A stretch of DNA of 13,584 nucleotides, taken from assembly GCA_002309155.1 (NCBI GenBank), contig DBXB01000073.1, forward strand, positions 3,959-17,542, written 5' to 3'. Below are positions 6,316 through 13,584 of the stretch, piece after piece. Position 1 is the stretch's first letter. Every line of letters begins with the position of its first letter. The position numbers and the translations under genes are program-made. The stretch comes from Bacteroidales bacterium UBA1223 (GTDB taxonomy: Bacteria; Bacteroidota; Bacteroidia; Bacteroidales; P3). The notes below the pieces were generated by a model. It had not been told where the DNA came from. It saw nothing but the letters and a program-made list of their open reading frames with translations, and did no database searches.

Positions 6316-6430
6316 TTGTTGAGTGTTTATTTGTTTAATTGTTGAGTGTTTATTTGTTTATTTGTTGAGTGTTTATTTGTTTAATTGTTGAGTGTTTATT
6401 TGTTTAATTGTTGAGTGTTTATTTGTTGAG
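6316..6430. repeat. Five tandem 23-bp units between surE and the lpxB group
   Basis: Five 23-bp copies run head to tail at 6316-6338, 6339-6361, 6362-6384, 6385-6407 and 6408-6430. Each begins ttgttgagtgtttatttgtt; copies 1, 3 and 4 end taa, copy 2 ends tat and copy 5 ends gag. A partial, shortened copy continues to about 6447. There are no spacers, so this is a minisatellite and not a CRISPR. It fills the 5' region of the small membrane protein gene, where I see no TAnnTTTG promoter. Confidence 0.9.
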
Positions 6431-6460
6431 TTGTTGAGTTGTTATTTAGGTTTAAGAGTT

Positions 6461-6533
6461 TCTAGAGATTCTAGATTTTCTAGATTATCTAGAGATTCTA
6501 GAGATTCAATTTTCAATTTTCAATTCTCAATTC
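6461..6533. repeat. 9-bp then 7-bp tandem array reaching into the surE 3' end
   Basis: Five 9-bp units based on tctagagat (6461-6505) are followed by four 7-bp units, tcaattt, tcaattt, tcaattc, tcaattc (6506-6533). The three right-most heptads lie inside the surE reading frame and supply its stop codon. Together with the adjacent 23-bp array it fills most of the gap 6299-6512. Confidence 0.88.
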
Positions 6534-7289
6534 ACTATTAAAAAAATCAAACTTGTCGAGTGAGGAATAGGCGGTGAAATCGGTTGTCGTGGGAACTATA
6601 GAGATGTAGCCGTGCTCGAGGGCATACTGGTCGGTACCCTCACCATTGTCATCGCATACAAACTCGCCGTCAATCCAGTAATAGGGAACACCCCGAGGGT
6701 CTTCACATTTCCTATAGCAATCAATCCACCGAGCCTTGGACTGGCGACAGAGTCTTATGCCCTTGATGTTGTCAACATTCCTGGGGATGTTGACATTGAG
6801 ACACACCTGCGAAGGCATCGGATTCTCCAGGACTATCCCTATTATCGCATTGATATATAGGATGACGGATGTGAAGTCGACTAGGGGGTCATAATCCACC
6901 AGAGAGAAGCCCACAGCTTTGATATCCAAGAGGGATGCCTCAAGGACTGCGCCCATAGTGCCGGAATAGAGAATATTGATTGATGAATTGCTGCCATGAT
7001 TGATACCCGACAACACCAATGACGGGGTTCGGGGGCAGAAGTATTCCTGTCCCAGTTTTACACAATCGACAGGAGTGCCGTCGCAGGCGTAGATTGACAG
7101 ACCCTCCTCGGAAGTTATCTCACGAACACGGAGCGGACGCTGAGCAGTGAAGGAATGCGACAGACCCGAAGCGTTGTGTTCGGGTGCCACGACCACCACG
7201 TCACCATACGATTGCGCCACGGATATCAGAGTTTTTAGACCCTTTGAATCATAGCCGTCATCGTTGGTTATCAAAATCAACGGTCTCAT
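6513..7289 (-). CDS. surE: 5'/3'-nucleotidase SurE
   Basis: SurE is a cytosolic metal-dependent phosphatase that removes phosphate from nucleoside 5'- and 3'-monophosphates. The protein has 258 residues. The family motifs are ITNDDG (7-12, metal-binding Asp10 and Asp11), APEHNASG (35-42, Ser41 as ligand), LSGINHGSN (93-101, Asn97 as ligand) and YSGTMGAVLEA (108-118). All expected metal ligands are visible. The start ATG overlaps the DUF4340 stop by four bases, so it is the last gene of the gldF operon. The C-terminal residues ELRIEN and the stop codon are encoded by the tcaatt heptad array, so the tail appears to have been set by repeat DNA. No terminator hairpin is visible after it. Confidence 0.96.
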   Translation of the reverse strand: MRPLILITNDDGYDSKGLKTLISVAQSYGDVVVVAPEHNASGLSHSFTAQRPLRVREITSEEGLSIYACDGTPVDCVKLGQEYFCPRTPSLVLSGINHGSNSSINILYSGTMGAVLEASLLDIKAVGFSLVDYDPLVDFTSVILYINAIIGIVLENPMPSQVCLNVNIPRNVDNIKGIRLCRQSKARWIDCYRKCEDPRGVPYYWIDGEFVCDDNGEGTDQYALEHGYISIVPTTTDFTAYSSLDKFDFFNSELRIEN

Positions 7290-8368
7290 CGTGCAAAATA
7301 ACTTTTGTCCTTGCCCAAGAAGAATGAAGCAGGCTGGAGGATGTTGTCAAAGATGTAGTACTGTATCAAGACGGTGTCCTTGTTGTCGAGCACCGCATAG
7401 AGGCGGTTGATATCGAAGACTTGGTACATCGTGGTGTCAGGCATATTGACGATATCGTCGGGGTTGGTGTATTTGATGTAGGTCTTCAGCTCACGGCTGT
7501 TGCCCTTGGTGTCGGTCACGGTGAGGATAGTCCTGGGCTCACGGGTGAAGGTAGTGTCGAGTTCAGCCTTGGGGACATTCTTGGCAAACTCGTCGAAGTT
7601 GAGGTTGACGAAAGAAGAGAGCAGCTGAGCCACACGCGCGGTGTCGAATCCGTTGGCACGATGGGCGGGACTGAGGAGGTTGAGCACAAATCCGTCACCT
7701 TCACGATCGATGGAGAACGACTCCGATGGCATCGAAGGTATGCGTAGTTCGACACGGGCTATCTGCTGGACCGGCAGACTGACTATGGAGTGGCTCCGCC
7801 ATGAGAGGGGGTTGACCACGAAACGGGGCGACAGACAACCTCTGAAACCAGGGATATTCACCACATAGGGGACGTCATCACCCTCACGGTACATATAAGT
7901 CCCCAGCATGTCCTGGGTATCGTGGCCCACATAAATCACGTCGCATTTCTCGCAGGGAAACAGTCTCAGTTTGCCTCCGAACCAGTTGATGCGGTAGTCT
8001 TTGTAGTAGACCTCAACCTTCACGCTTTTGGCGGCAAGGATTTTTACAACGTTGTCGGCGGCGGCTTGGTTGACGCGACTTTTGATACGCATCTCCGACA
8101 GGGTCTCGAGCAAGAGGTCGACCATGTGGATGCTGGCGGGATACTGTTCGTCGACCATCCACAGAGAGTCGTCGACATAGGTGAGCAGCATCTGGTTATT
8201 CTCCTTGTCGGCCATATAGATGCGTGTCACGCCACCCGGGATGGCGGCCGCCTCTACCTGAAAGTCCTGCTCAAAGGTGTGGTTCTTGCCACGGGCCAGT
8301 GATATCACGAGAGTGGCGATGCCGAGGAGGGCGACGACGACAATGATGATTATATTGCTTTTCTTCAT
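7286..8368 (-). CDS. DUF4340 domain-containing membrane-anchored protein
   Basis: This 360-residue protein has one N-terminal transmembrane helix (about 5-25, SNIIIIVVVALLGIATLVISL) and a large periplasmic part matching DUF4340 in layout: a strand-rich N-terminal part (FEQDFQV to about 70), a helical segment VDLLLETLSEMRIKSRV (83-99), and a repeat of similar topology after about 185. DUF4340 proteins often follow gldG-like ABC auxiliary proteins, as here, and are thought to be part of the same export assembly; the substrate is unknown. A CEKC pair (139-142) could form a disulfide or bind metal. It starts 21 nt after gldG and overlaps surE by four bases. Confidence 0.85.
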   Translation of the reverse strand: MKKSNIIIIVVVALLGIATLVISLARGKNHTFEQDFQVEAAAIPGGVTRIYMADKENNQMLLTYVDDSLWMVDEQYPASIHMVDLLLETLSEMRIKSRVNQAAADNVVKILAAKSVKVEVYYKDYRINWFGGKLRLFPCEKCDVIYVGHDTQDMLGTYMYREGDDVPYVVNIPGFRGCLSPRFVVNPLSWRSHSIVSLPVQQIARVELRIPSMPSESFSIDREGDGFVLNLLSPAHRANGFDTARVAQLLSSFVNLNFDEFAKNVPKAELDTTFTREPRTILTVTDTKGNSRELKTYIKYTNPDDIVNMPDTTMYQVFDINRLYAVLDNKDTVLIQYYIFDNILQPASFFLGKDKSYFAR

Positions 8369-8389
8369 GTTAAGGAATCTCTATACTTA

Positions 8390-10147
8390 CTATTTCTGTT
8401 TGCGGTACTTGACTTTGCGTGCTCCGAACACCGCTCCGGCAAGGAGAAGCACCAATGCCACAGGAACGACTATGTTTATCGTCTGATACTTGCCACGTTG
8501 CTGTTTCACCTCGCTGACATTGAGACGGCGGATGGCTATGCTGCGGGGGCGGGCGTCGATCATACCTTCGTCGCCGGCAAGGTAGTTGATAGCGTTCAGC
8601 AGGAAGTTCTTGTTGGCGAACTCCACATTGGTGTATCGGTCATAGCCCAAGGGGAACGGGTAGAGTCCCTGCTCGTTCATCGCCGTACCGTTGCGAATCA
8701 TGTCGCCGTCGCTGATGACAATCATCTCCGTAGGCTTGTCGCACTGAGCTTTGAAGCCTAATTCGCTGATAGAGGCAAACGATGATGCTATACGATTACG
8801 GAACAACGATTTGAATTGGCCACTGAGCAGTACCGCCACCGGCAGATTGCCACGGTTAAACAGTTGGTCGTTGAGTTCAATCATGGCGTCGCTGAGTTGG
8901 ATATTGACAGGCGCATTCTTGATGTGGACATGGTCGGAGGTGGTCAGCAGGACCGTCTTCTTGATAGACGTGTCGTTGTTGATAAGATCTATGCTGCTGA
9001 TGAAGTCAGTCTTGAGGACGTCAAGATTGCGGACTATGGGGTGGTTGCTGTTGGGCACCAGCGTGGGGAAATAATACCAAGGCACCAGCTTCATCTGATT
9101 GTCAGCACCCATCATAGGTATTCCGCGACAACGGTAATCCATAATCAAGTCGGGATTGACACGCACGCCGTAGTTGAAGAACATCTCCTCAAGGTTGGTG
9201 GGCAGTCGGGTGGCGAAAGTCTGAGGTTTTGTCTGCAGACTGTCCATATCAGCATCCAAAGCGTCGACAAGCCAAAGAATCTTGCCGCCGTACATGACAA
9301 ACTGGTCGATGATGTATAAGTCGCGGTCAGAGAAGGTGGTGAGAGGTTTAGGTATGACAAGGACGTCGAACTTGTTGCTGATGGTCATGCTTGAGTCGCG
9401 GCTGTCCTGGATGTGGCGGGTCAGTGCCGACACATTCTCGTTGAGATAGACATTCTCGATGGCATAGTCCTCGACCAGCGACATCTGTATATCGAAGAGG
9501 TCGATCTTCTCCAACTCTCCATGACCCAGCAGGAATCCTATGCGACTCTTCACGGGACGCATGAGGCGGTGCATGGCGGTGACGAAATTATACTCCAGGT
9601 TCTCCACCGAAGCGTTGATGACCTGCTCGGTGCTGCGGCCGGTGACACCTGCCGACTGAAGCTGTATGGCGGTCTCCTGTCCTTTGTAGCTCACCTCCAT
9701 GGCAGGATATACCAACTGCTGTTTCTGCACGCCATCCTCCTCTGTAGTCACGGGAACAGGCGTCAGACCTTTCTTCACCAAGGTCTGGTAGAACTGCATC
9801 TTCTCCTCGTCGGTCTTGAAGGAGTTGGGATTCACAAACTCGTATTCCACATAGCGGTTATAGGCACGGAACTGGTCGAGCATGTTCTTGATGTCGTTGC
9901 GGAACCGCCTGTAGTCGGCGGGGAGGTCGTCACCCTCGAGGAACACACGGAACAGGATCTGCTCGTCGATGTTCTTCATCATCTCCTTGGTGGAATCCGA
10001 CAGGGTGTAGCGACGCTCGCTGGTAAGGTCGAAGCGGGTGAAAAGAAATCCGCTGATGATGTTGACAAAGACTATCACCAACAGGACAGCACCTATCTCG
10101 ATAAGGCTGTTCTTCAATATGCTGCGTTTTTTCTTTACTTTTTCCAT
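8390..10147 (-). CDS. gldG: GldG, gliding-type ABC transporter substrate-binding/auxiliary protein
   Basis: This 585-residue protein has the GldG plan: a transmembrane helix at about 16-37, then the hallmark RFDLTSERRYTLS (38-50), a long periplasmic part with DUF4350/ABC auxiliary character, and a C-terminal helix at about 557-576 followed by the basic tail RKVKYRKQK. The LGHGE segment after the central region is typical of the family. GldG works with the permease GldF and the ATPase GldA; in gliding Flavobacteria they are linked to motility, but many non-motile Bacteroidales keep the pair, so gliding cannot be inferred. The start overlaps gldF by 13 nt with AAGGA close upstream. There is no alternative Met nearby. 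Confidence 0.93.
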   Translation of the reverse strand: MEKVKKKRSILKNSLIEIGAVLLVIVFVNIISGFLFTRFDLTSERRYTLSDSTKEMMKNIDEQILFRVFLEGDDLPADYRRFRNDIKNMLDQFRAYNRYVEYEFVNPNSFKTDEEKMQFYQTLVKKGLTPVPVTTEEDGVQKQQLVYPAMEVSYKGQETAIQLQSAGVTGRSTEQVINASVENLEYNFVTAMHRLMRPVKSRIGFLLGHGELEKIDLFDIQMSLVEDYAIENVYLNENVSALTRHIQDSRDSSMTISNKFDVLVIPKPLTTFSDRDLYIIDQFVMYGGKILWLVDALDADMDSLQTKPQTFATRLPTNLEEMFFNYGVRVNPDLIMDYRCRGIPMMGADNQMKLVPWYYFPTLVPNSNHPIVRNLDVLKTDFISSIDLINNDTSIKKTVLLTTSDHVHIKNAPVNIQLSDAMIELNDQLFNRGNLPVAVLLSGQFKSLFRNRIASSFASISELGFKAQCDKPTEMIVISDGDMIRNGTAMNEQGLYPFPLGYDRYTNVEFANKNFLLNAINYLAGDEGMIDARPRSIAIRRLNVSEVKQQRGKYQTINIVVPVALVLLLAGAVFGARKVKYRKQK

Positions 10148-10869
10148 TTCCTTGATTGGAGAACCATGCGGGTAAGCATGAGAAACAACGTTATTACTGA
10201 CAGAAAATAGATCACGTCGCGAGTATCAATCACGCCACGGGAAATCGACTCGTAATGGTACTGCAGTCCCAGAGATCTCAGCAGGAGTGCGCCACCTCCG
10301 TGAATCAACTGGTAGAAAGCCTCGAAGCCCAGATAGCAGAAAGCACAGAGCAGAGCGGCGGTGATAAACGCCACGATCTGATTGCCGGTGAGCGAAGAGG
10401 CAAAGAGACCTATCGCCACGAATGCGGCACCGAGGAAGAGCAGTCCGATATAGGAGCCCACCACGCTACCCGTGTCGATATTTCCCACAGGGTCGCCCAG
10501 ACGGTAGATAGACCAGTAATAGACCAGCGTGGGGAGCAAAGAGATAAACACCAGGGTAAGTCCTGCAAGGAACTTGGCGAAGATGATGGTAAACTCGCCG
10601 AGCGGTTTGGTGAGCAGCAATTCGAGAGTTCCGTTGCGTTTCTCCTCGGCGAACATACGCATCGTGATGGCGGGGATAAGGAAGAGATATAGGAACGGTC
10701 CCAGGAGGAAGAGACCGTCAAGACCCGCATACTTATAGTCGAGCAGATTGAAGCTGGTGCGGAACACCCACAGAAGCAGACCCGTGAGCAGGAGGAACAC
10801 AATGATTGTCAGATACCCCATCAATGATGAGAAGAATGCCGACAGTTCACGTTTATAAAGTGCAAACAT
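10135..10869 (-). CDS. gldF: GldF, ABC-2 type permease
   Basis: This 244-residue inner-membrane protein has about six hydrophobic helices, near 18-36, 52-70, 97-117, 138-158, 165-188 and 219-234. The conserved cytoplasmic block MRMFAEEKRNGTLELLLTKP (70-89) with the EEKR coupling motif is typical of GldF-like ABC-2 permeases. It should form the channel with GldG and an ATPase; no ATPase gene (Walker A) lies in this window. It begins 9 nt after the M28 homologue's stop and overlaps gldG by 13 nt, so these genes are co-transcribed. The length is that of the family. Confidence 0.92.
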   Translation of the reverse strand: MFALYKRELSAFFSSLMGYLTIIVFLLLTGLLLWVFRTSFNLLDYKYAGLDGLFLLGPFLYLFLIPAITMRMFAEEKRNGTLELLLTKPLGEFTIIFAKFLAGLTLVFISLLPTLVYYWSIYRLGDPVGNIDTGSVVGSYIGLLFLGAAFVAIGLFASSLTGNQIVAFITAALLCAFCYLGFEAFYQLIHGGGALLLRSLGLQYHYESISRGVIDTRDVIYFLSVITLFLMLTRMVLQSRKWKK

Positions 10870-10878
10870 CGTCTAATG

Positions 10879-12369
10879 TCATTTATCGAACCTAATACGT
10901 TTGGAGGCATTCGAACGTCCCTGATATTCACCGAAAGAGAGTTCCAGAACTGTCTCGAAAAGCAACTGGGTACTTTTCACGATGAACTTGCGGTCGATAT
11001 TCTCCACGATATCGCTGGGGACATGAGAGAAGCGACGACCCCTGAAACTGGTGAGGTTGATGCTGGGGATGCCCACCTGTGCGAAAGCGGCGGCATCGCC
11101 CTTAGGCAGGGTCTTGTAACCCGTCACCACGTCGTTAGAGCAACGGAGAGTATCGATGTGCTTAGCGACATCCCAGAGATGGGGGAAGCGTTTGTTGCCC
11201 ATGACCATGATACTGTCGCCACAGCCCAGATGCGACACGTTGATGTATGCCTCGATATTTTTCAGTGGAGTGAAGTTAGAGACAAAAATACGAGAGCCGA
11301 GATGCTGTTGCTCGCCTGCCGAGAAGAGCACAAAAATCACGCTGCGTGACGGCTGGTCGGGAGAGAGGGAGAGCAGACGGGCGGTCTCCAGCAGAGCGGC
11401 GACGCCAGAGGCGTTGTCGTCGGCACCGGGGAAGAGGCATGTGGTGCCCTGCATACCCACATGGTCGAGGTTAGCGCCAACAACGATATATTCACCATTC
11501 ATCTTGGGATCCTCACCACGGTAGACACCCACAACGTTGGCGGTAAGTGCCGCGGGATGGTATTTGGCGTTGATGTCTATCTCGAATTTCTTCCTCAAGT
11601 GGAAGGACTGCGGTTTCTGAGTCTCGTTGATCTGCTGCAGAGCCTCCTCCAGCGACATCTTCTCATTGGCAAGTATACGGTCGCCACAGTTGCGGGTGGG
11701 CTGGACTATGGGGAATGTGGGGAGATGGGGTTTCTCGCCACTGTATACGAAGCCCTGGACCTCATAAGGAGAGCATGTCGGTGACATATTGATTACCACC
11801 AACGCACAAGCTCCGTGGGCACGCGCCACACGCGCCTTGTCACGAATCTCACGGTATTTGTCAGTGACGTTGGTCGGGAGGAACGACGGTACGCCGCTCA
11901 TCACCATCACTATCTTACCTTTGGCGTCGACGTCGGCATATTCGTTGAAGGCACCGTTGTCAATGCCATAGCCGCAGAACACCACAGCAGCGTCGGCATA
12001 GCCTCGACCGGTCATGCCTGCGCAACAGAAGTCGCGACCAAGGACATAGACCTGACGTACGTCGTTGTCGTTGACGTAGCTGTTGAAGGTGCAGTTCTCT
12101 ATCTTGTTGAACTCCGTCTCGAAATACTGACCCCATTCGCCGTTGAAGTAAGGTTCCACACCATAGCGGGAGAGTGCCGAGATGACATAATCGGCCGCCG
12201 ACATGTAGGCGTCGCTGCCTGCCAGTCGACCTTCGTAGACTGACGACGAGAGGTCGCGGATATGGTTAAGCAGTGTGTCAAGAGATGCCTCCTGGGCACG
12301 GACACCTGCGGGGGACAGAGAGAGAGTCACCATCGCCACCGCCACCATAATTTTTCTGTGTAGTCTCAT
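10879..12369 (-). CDS. M28-fold secreted peptidase homologue with altered active site
   Basis: This 496-residue protein has a signal peptide (about 1-25, GVRA-Q), a PA-type insert (about 125-225, VVFCGYGIDNGAFNEYADVDAKGKIV) and a C-terminal M28 zinc-peptidase fold (about 275-475). M28 enzymes use two metal ions held by His, Asp, Glu, Asp and His, with a Glu as general base. By alignment to the usual motifs, GAHxD is GANLD (Asn300 for His), PGADDN is kept (317-319), the catalytic EE pair is GE (Gly352 and Glu353), and the NxD ligand segment is NVSHLG (Ser379 for Asp). The final His449 in SHVPSD is kept. It is therefore probably inactive, or active by another arrangement. It is upstream of gldF by 9 nt and 48 nt after valS, with no clear promoter between. 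Confidence 0.9.
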   Translation of the reverse strand: MRLHRKIMVAVAMVTLSLSPAGVRAQEASLDTLLNHIRDLSSSVYEGRLAGSDAYMSAADYVISALSRYGVEPYFNGEWGQYFETEFNKIENCTFNSYVNDNDVRQVYVLGRDFCCAGMTGRGYADAAVVFCGYGIDNGAFNEYADVDAKGKIVMVMSGVPSFLPTNVTDKYREIRDKARVARAHGACALVVINMSPTCSPYEVQGFVYSGEKPHLPTFPIVQPTRNCGDRILANEKMSLEEALQQINETQKPQSFHLRKKFEIDINAKYHPAALTANVVGVYRGEDPKMNGEYIVVGANLDHVGMQGTTCLFPGADDNASGVAALLETARLLSLSPDQPSRSVIFVLFSAGEQQHLGSRIFVSNFTPLKNIEAYINVSHLGCGDSIMVMGNKRFPHLWDVAKHIDTLRCSNDVVTGYKTLPKGDAAAFAQVGIPSINLTSFRGRRFSHVPSDIVENIDRKFIVKSTQLLFETVLELSFGEYQGRSNASKRIRFDK

Positions 12370-12417
12370 AACTATTTGTTGTATTGTTTATTTTCTATCT
12401 CTTACCGTTTGTCAGAG

Positions 12418-13584
12418 TCAGCATTTGCCAAGCTTTTCAAGCTGGGCTTTCAGCGATGCTATCTTCTGCTCAGCGTCGGCTTTTTTCTGACGCTCGACAG
12501 CCACGACCTTCTCAGGAGCTCCGTTGACGAATTTCTCGTTGCCAAGCTTCTTCATCACCGATGCCAGGAAACCTTCGGCATATTTCAGCTCTTCCTCAAG
12601 TTTCTTACGTTCACCCTCCACATCGACGGCGAGTTTCAGGGGGACGTAGCATTCCATGGTTCCGATCATGAAGCTCACGGCGTCTTCAGGTTTTTCGCCG
12701 TAGCTTATCTGCTTCACGTTGCCGAGCTTTCTCACTATACCCTCAAAGCGCTCGTTGAGTCGCTTGCCTTCGCCACTGACGATGACAAGGTCCAATTCCT
12801 CACGAGGCGAGAGACCTTTGCTGTTACGCACATTACGAACGCCGGCGATGATGTCGCGAGCCAATGTGCAGTCGTCAAGCATACGCTGGTCGAAGAAGAC
12901 GCTCACAGGCATATGCTGAATCATGATACTGCTTCCAGCCACCAGTTCTTCCTTGACTTTGGTGTCGGTGTTCTGAAGCAGATGCCAGATCTCCTCGGTG
13001 ATGAAAGGCATGAAAGGATGCAGCATGCACATCAGTCGCTCGAAGATGGTGATGGTGGCGTTGAAGGTCTCACGGTCGATGGGGGTGCCATAGGCAGGCT
13101 TCACCATCTCGAGATACCATGAGCAGAAATCATCCCAAACGAGCTTGTAAGTATTCATCAGGGCCTCGCTGAGACGATACTGGTCGAAGTCTTTCTCTAT
13201 CTGTTCCAGGACACAGGCCATACGCTGTTCCATCCATTGCACGCTCACCTCGTTCTCAACACTCTGATTCAGTTCATCGCTCACAGTCCAGCCTTTGACG
13301 AGACGGAGAGCGTTCCAAATCTTGTTGGCGAAATTGCGGCCCTGCTCACAGATGCTCTCGTCGAAGGGCAGGTCATTACCCGCAGGTGCGGTGAGCAACA
13401 TACCCATACGTACACCGTCGGCGCCGTATTTCTCGATAAGTTCAATCGGGTCTGGGCTGTTGCCGAGCTGCTTGCTCATCTTGCGACCAAGCTTGTCACG
13501 AACGATACCGGTGAAGTAGACGTTCTTGAAAGGTACATCCTTGCGGTACTCCTCGCCGGCCATAATCATACGGGCCACCCAGAA
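12418..13584 (-). CDS. valS: Valyl-tRNA synthetase, C-terminal part (runs off right edge)
   Basis: Only the last 389 codons are in the window; the reading frame is open through 13584 with FWVARMIMAG, so the N-terminal part lies beyond the edge. ValRS charges tRNA-Val in the cytosol and edits threonine. Visible parts are the second class I signature in the form KMSKQ (encoded at 13468-13482), the segment PDPIELIEKYGADGVRMG, LLTAPAGNDLPFDE, and the anticodon-binding helices with YLEMVKPAYG. The C-terminal coiled-coil arm (EGERKKLEEELKYAEGFLA to LKAQLEKLGKC) is complete. The final Ser of KMSKS is Gln here; this form is, to my knowledge, found in Bacteroidetes ValRS. The gene is 48 nt before the M28 homologue. 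Confidence 0.96.
   Translation of the reverse strand, partial: FWVARMIMAGEEYRKDVPFKNVYFTGIVRDKLGRKMSKQLGNSPDPIELIEKYGADGVRMGMLLTAPAGNDLPFDESICEQGRNFANKIWNALRLVKGWTVSDELNQSVENEVSVQWMEQRMACVLEQIEKDFDQYRLSEALMNTYKLVWDDFCSWYLEMVKPAYGTPIDRETFNATITIFERLMCMLHPFMPFITEEIWHLLQNTDTKVKEELVAGSSIMIQHMPVSVFFDQRMLDDCTLARDIIAGVRNVRNSKGLSPREELDLVIVSGEGKRLNERFEGIVRKLGNVKQISYGEKPEDAVSFMIGTMECYVPLKLAVDVEGERKKLEEELKYAEGFLASVMKKLGNEKFVNGAPEKVVAVERQKKADAEQKIASLKAQLEKLGKC

Noticed and set aside
6316..6430. Possible CRISPR array
   Set aside because: The 23-bp units are directly adjacent with no spacers, and there are no cas genes.
9413..10210. Plus-strand open frame (265 codons) opposite gldG
   Set aside because: It is His/Leu/Val-rich with no family motif, and fully antisense to gldG and the end of gldF.
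8390..10869. Gliding motility inferred from gldF and gldG
   Set aside because: The pair is kept in many non-gliding Bacteroidales, and no other gliding genes are in the window.
13468..13482. KMSKQ in ValRS as a loss of the KMSKS signature
   Set aside because: The rest of the signature region is well kept and, to my knowledge, Gln at this position is normal for Bacteroidetes ValRS.

Overview
This window looks like a chromosomal piece of a Bacteroidales bacterium (Bacteroides/Prevotella/Muribaculaceae type). Four things point that way: a gldF-gldG pair, a lipid A gene next to a SpoIID-domain gene in a non-sporulating background, several PepSY-like and lipoprotein genes beginning MKK, and a TAnnTTTG promoter element with no strong Shine-Dalgarno sites. 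All eleven complete genes and one partial gene that I can support are on the minus strand. I see no rRNA, tRNA, CRISPR array, integrase or transposase.

Read in the direction of transcription (high to low coordinates), the layout is as follows. (1) The C-terminal part of valyl-tRNA synthetase runs off the right edge (12418-13584). (2) A compact operon follows: an M28-fold peptidase homologue, gldF, gldG, a DUF4340 protein and surE (12369 down to 6513), with gaps of 9 and 21 nt and overlaps of 13 and 4 nt. (3) A repeat-filled gap (6299-6512) comes next. (4) An envelope group contains a small three-helix membrane protein, lpxB and a SpoIID/LytB protein (6298 down to 3545). (5) A second repeat-bearing gap spans 3298-3544. 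(6) A periplasm/envelope set holds a thioredoxin-like protein, then, behind its own promoter, a PepSY-like protein, a small lipoprotein and a secreted coiled-coil protein (3297 down to 1086). This set ends in a clear intrinsic terminator. (7) A 340-bp gap with repeats is followed by an AlkZ-related protein (745 down to 89) and another repeat array at the left edge.

Most of the window concerns the cell envelope: lipid A synthesis (LpxB), glycan cleavage or remodelling (SpoIID domain), an ABC export module lacking its ATPase (GldF, GldG, DUF4340), and secreted redox and small-protein factors. The most notable points are these. The M28 homologue has apparently lost the catalytic Glu and two metal ligands while keeping the fold motifs. 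Every large intergenic gap carries its own short-period tandem array (7-, 9- or 23-bp units), and one array forms the end of the surE reading frame. No obviously new multi-gene defence or mobile system is present. The degenerate peptidase inside the Gld-type ABC operon is the best lead for new biology.
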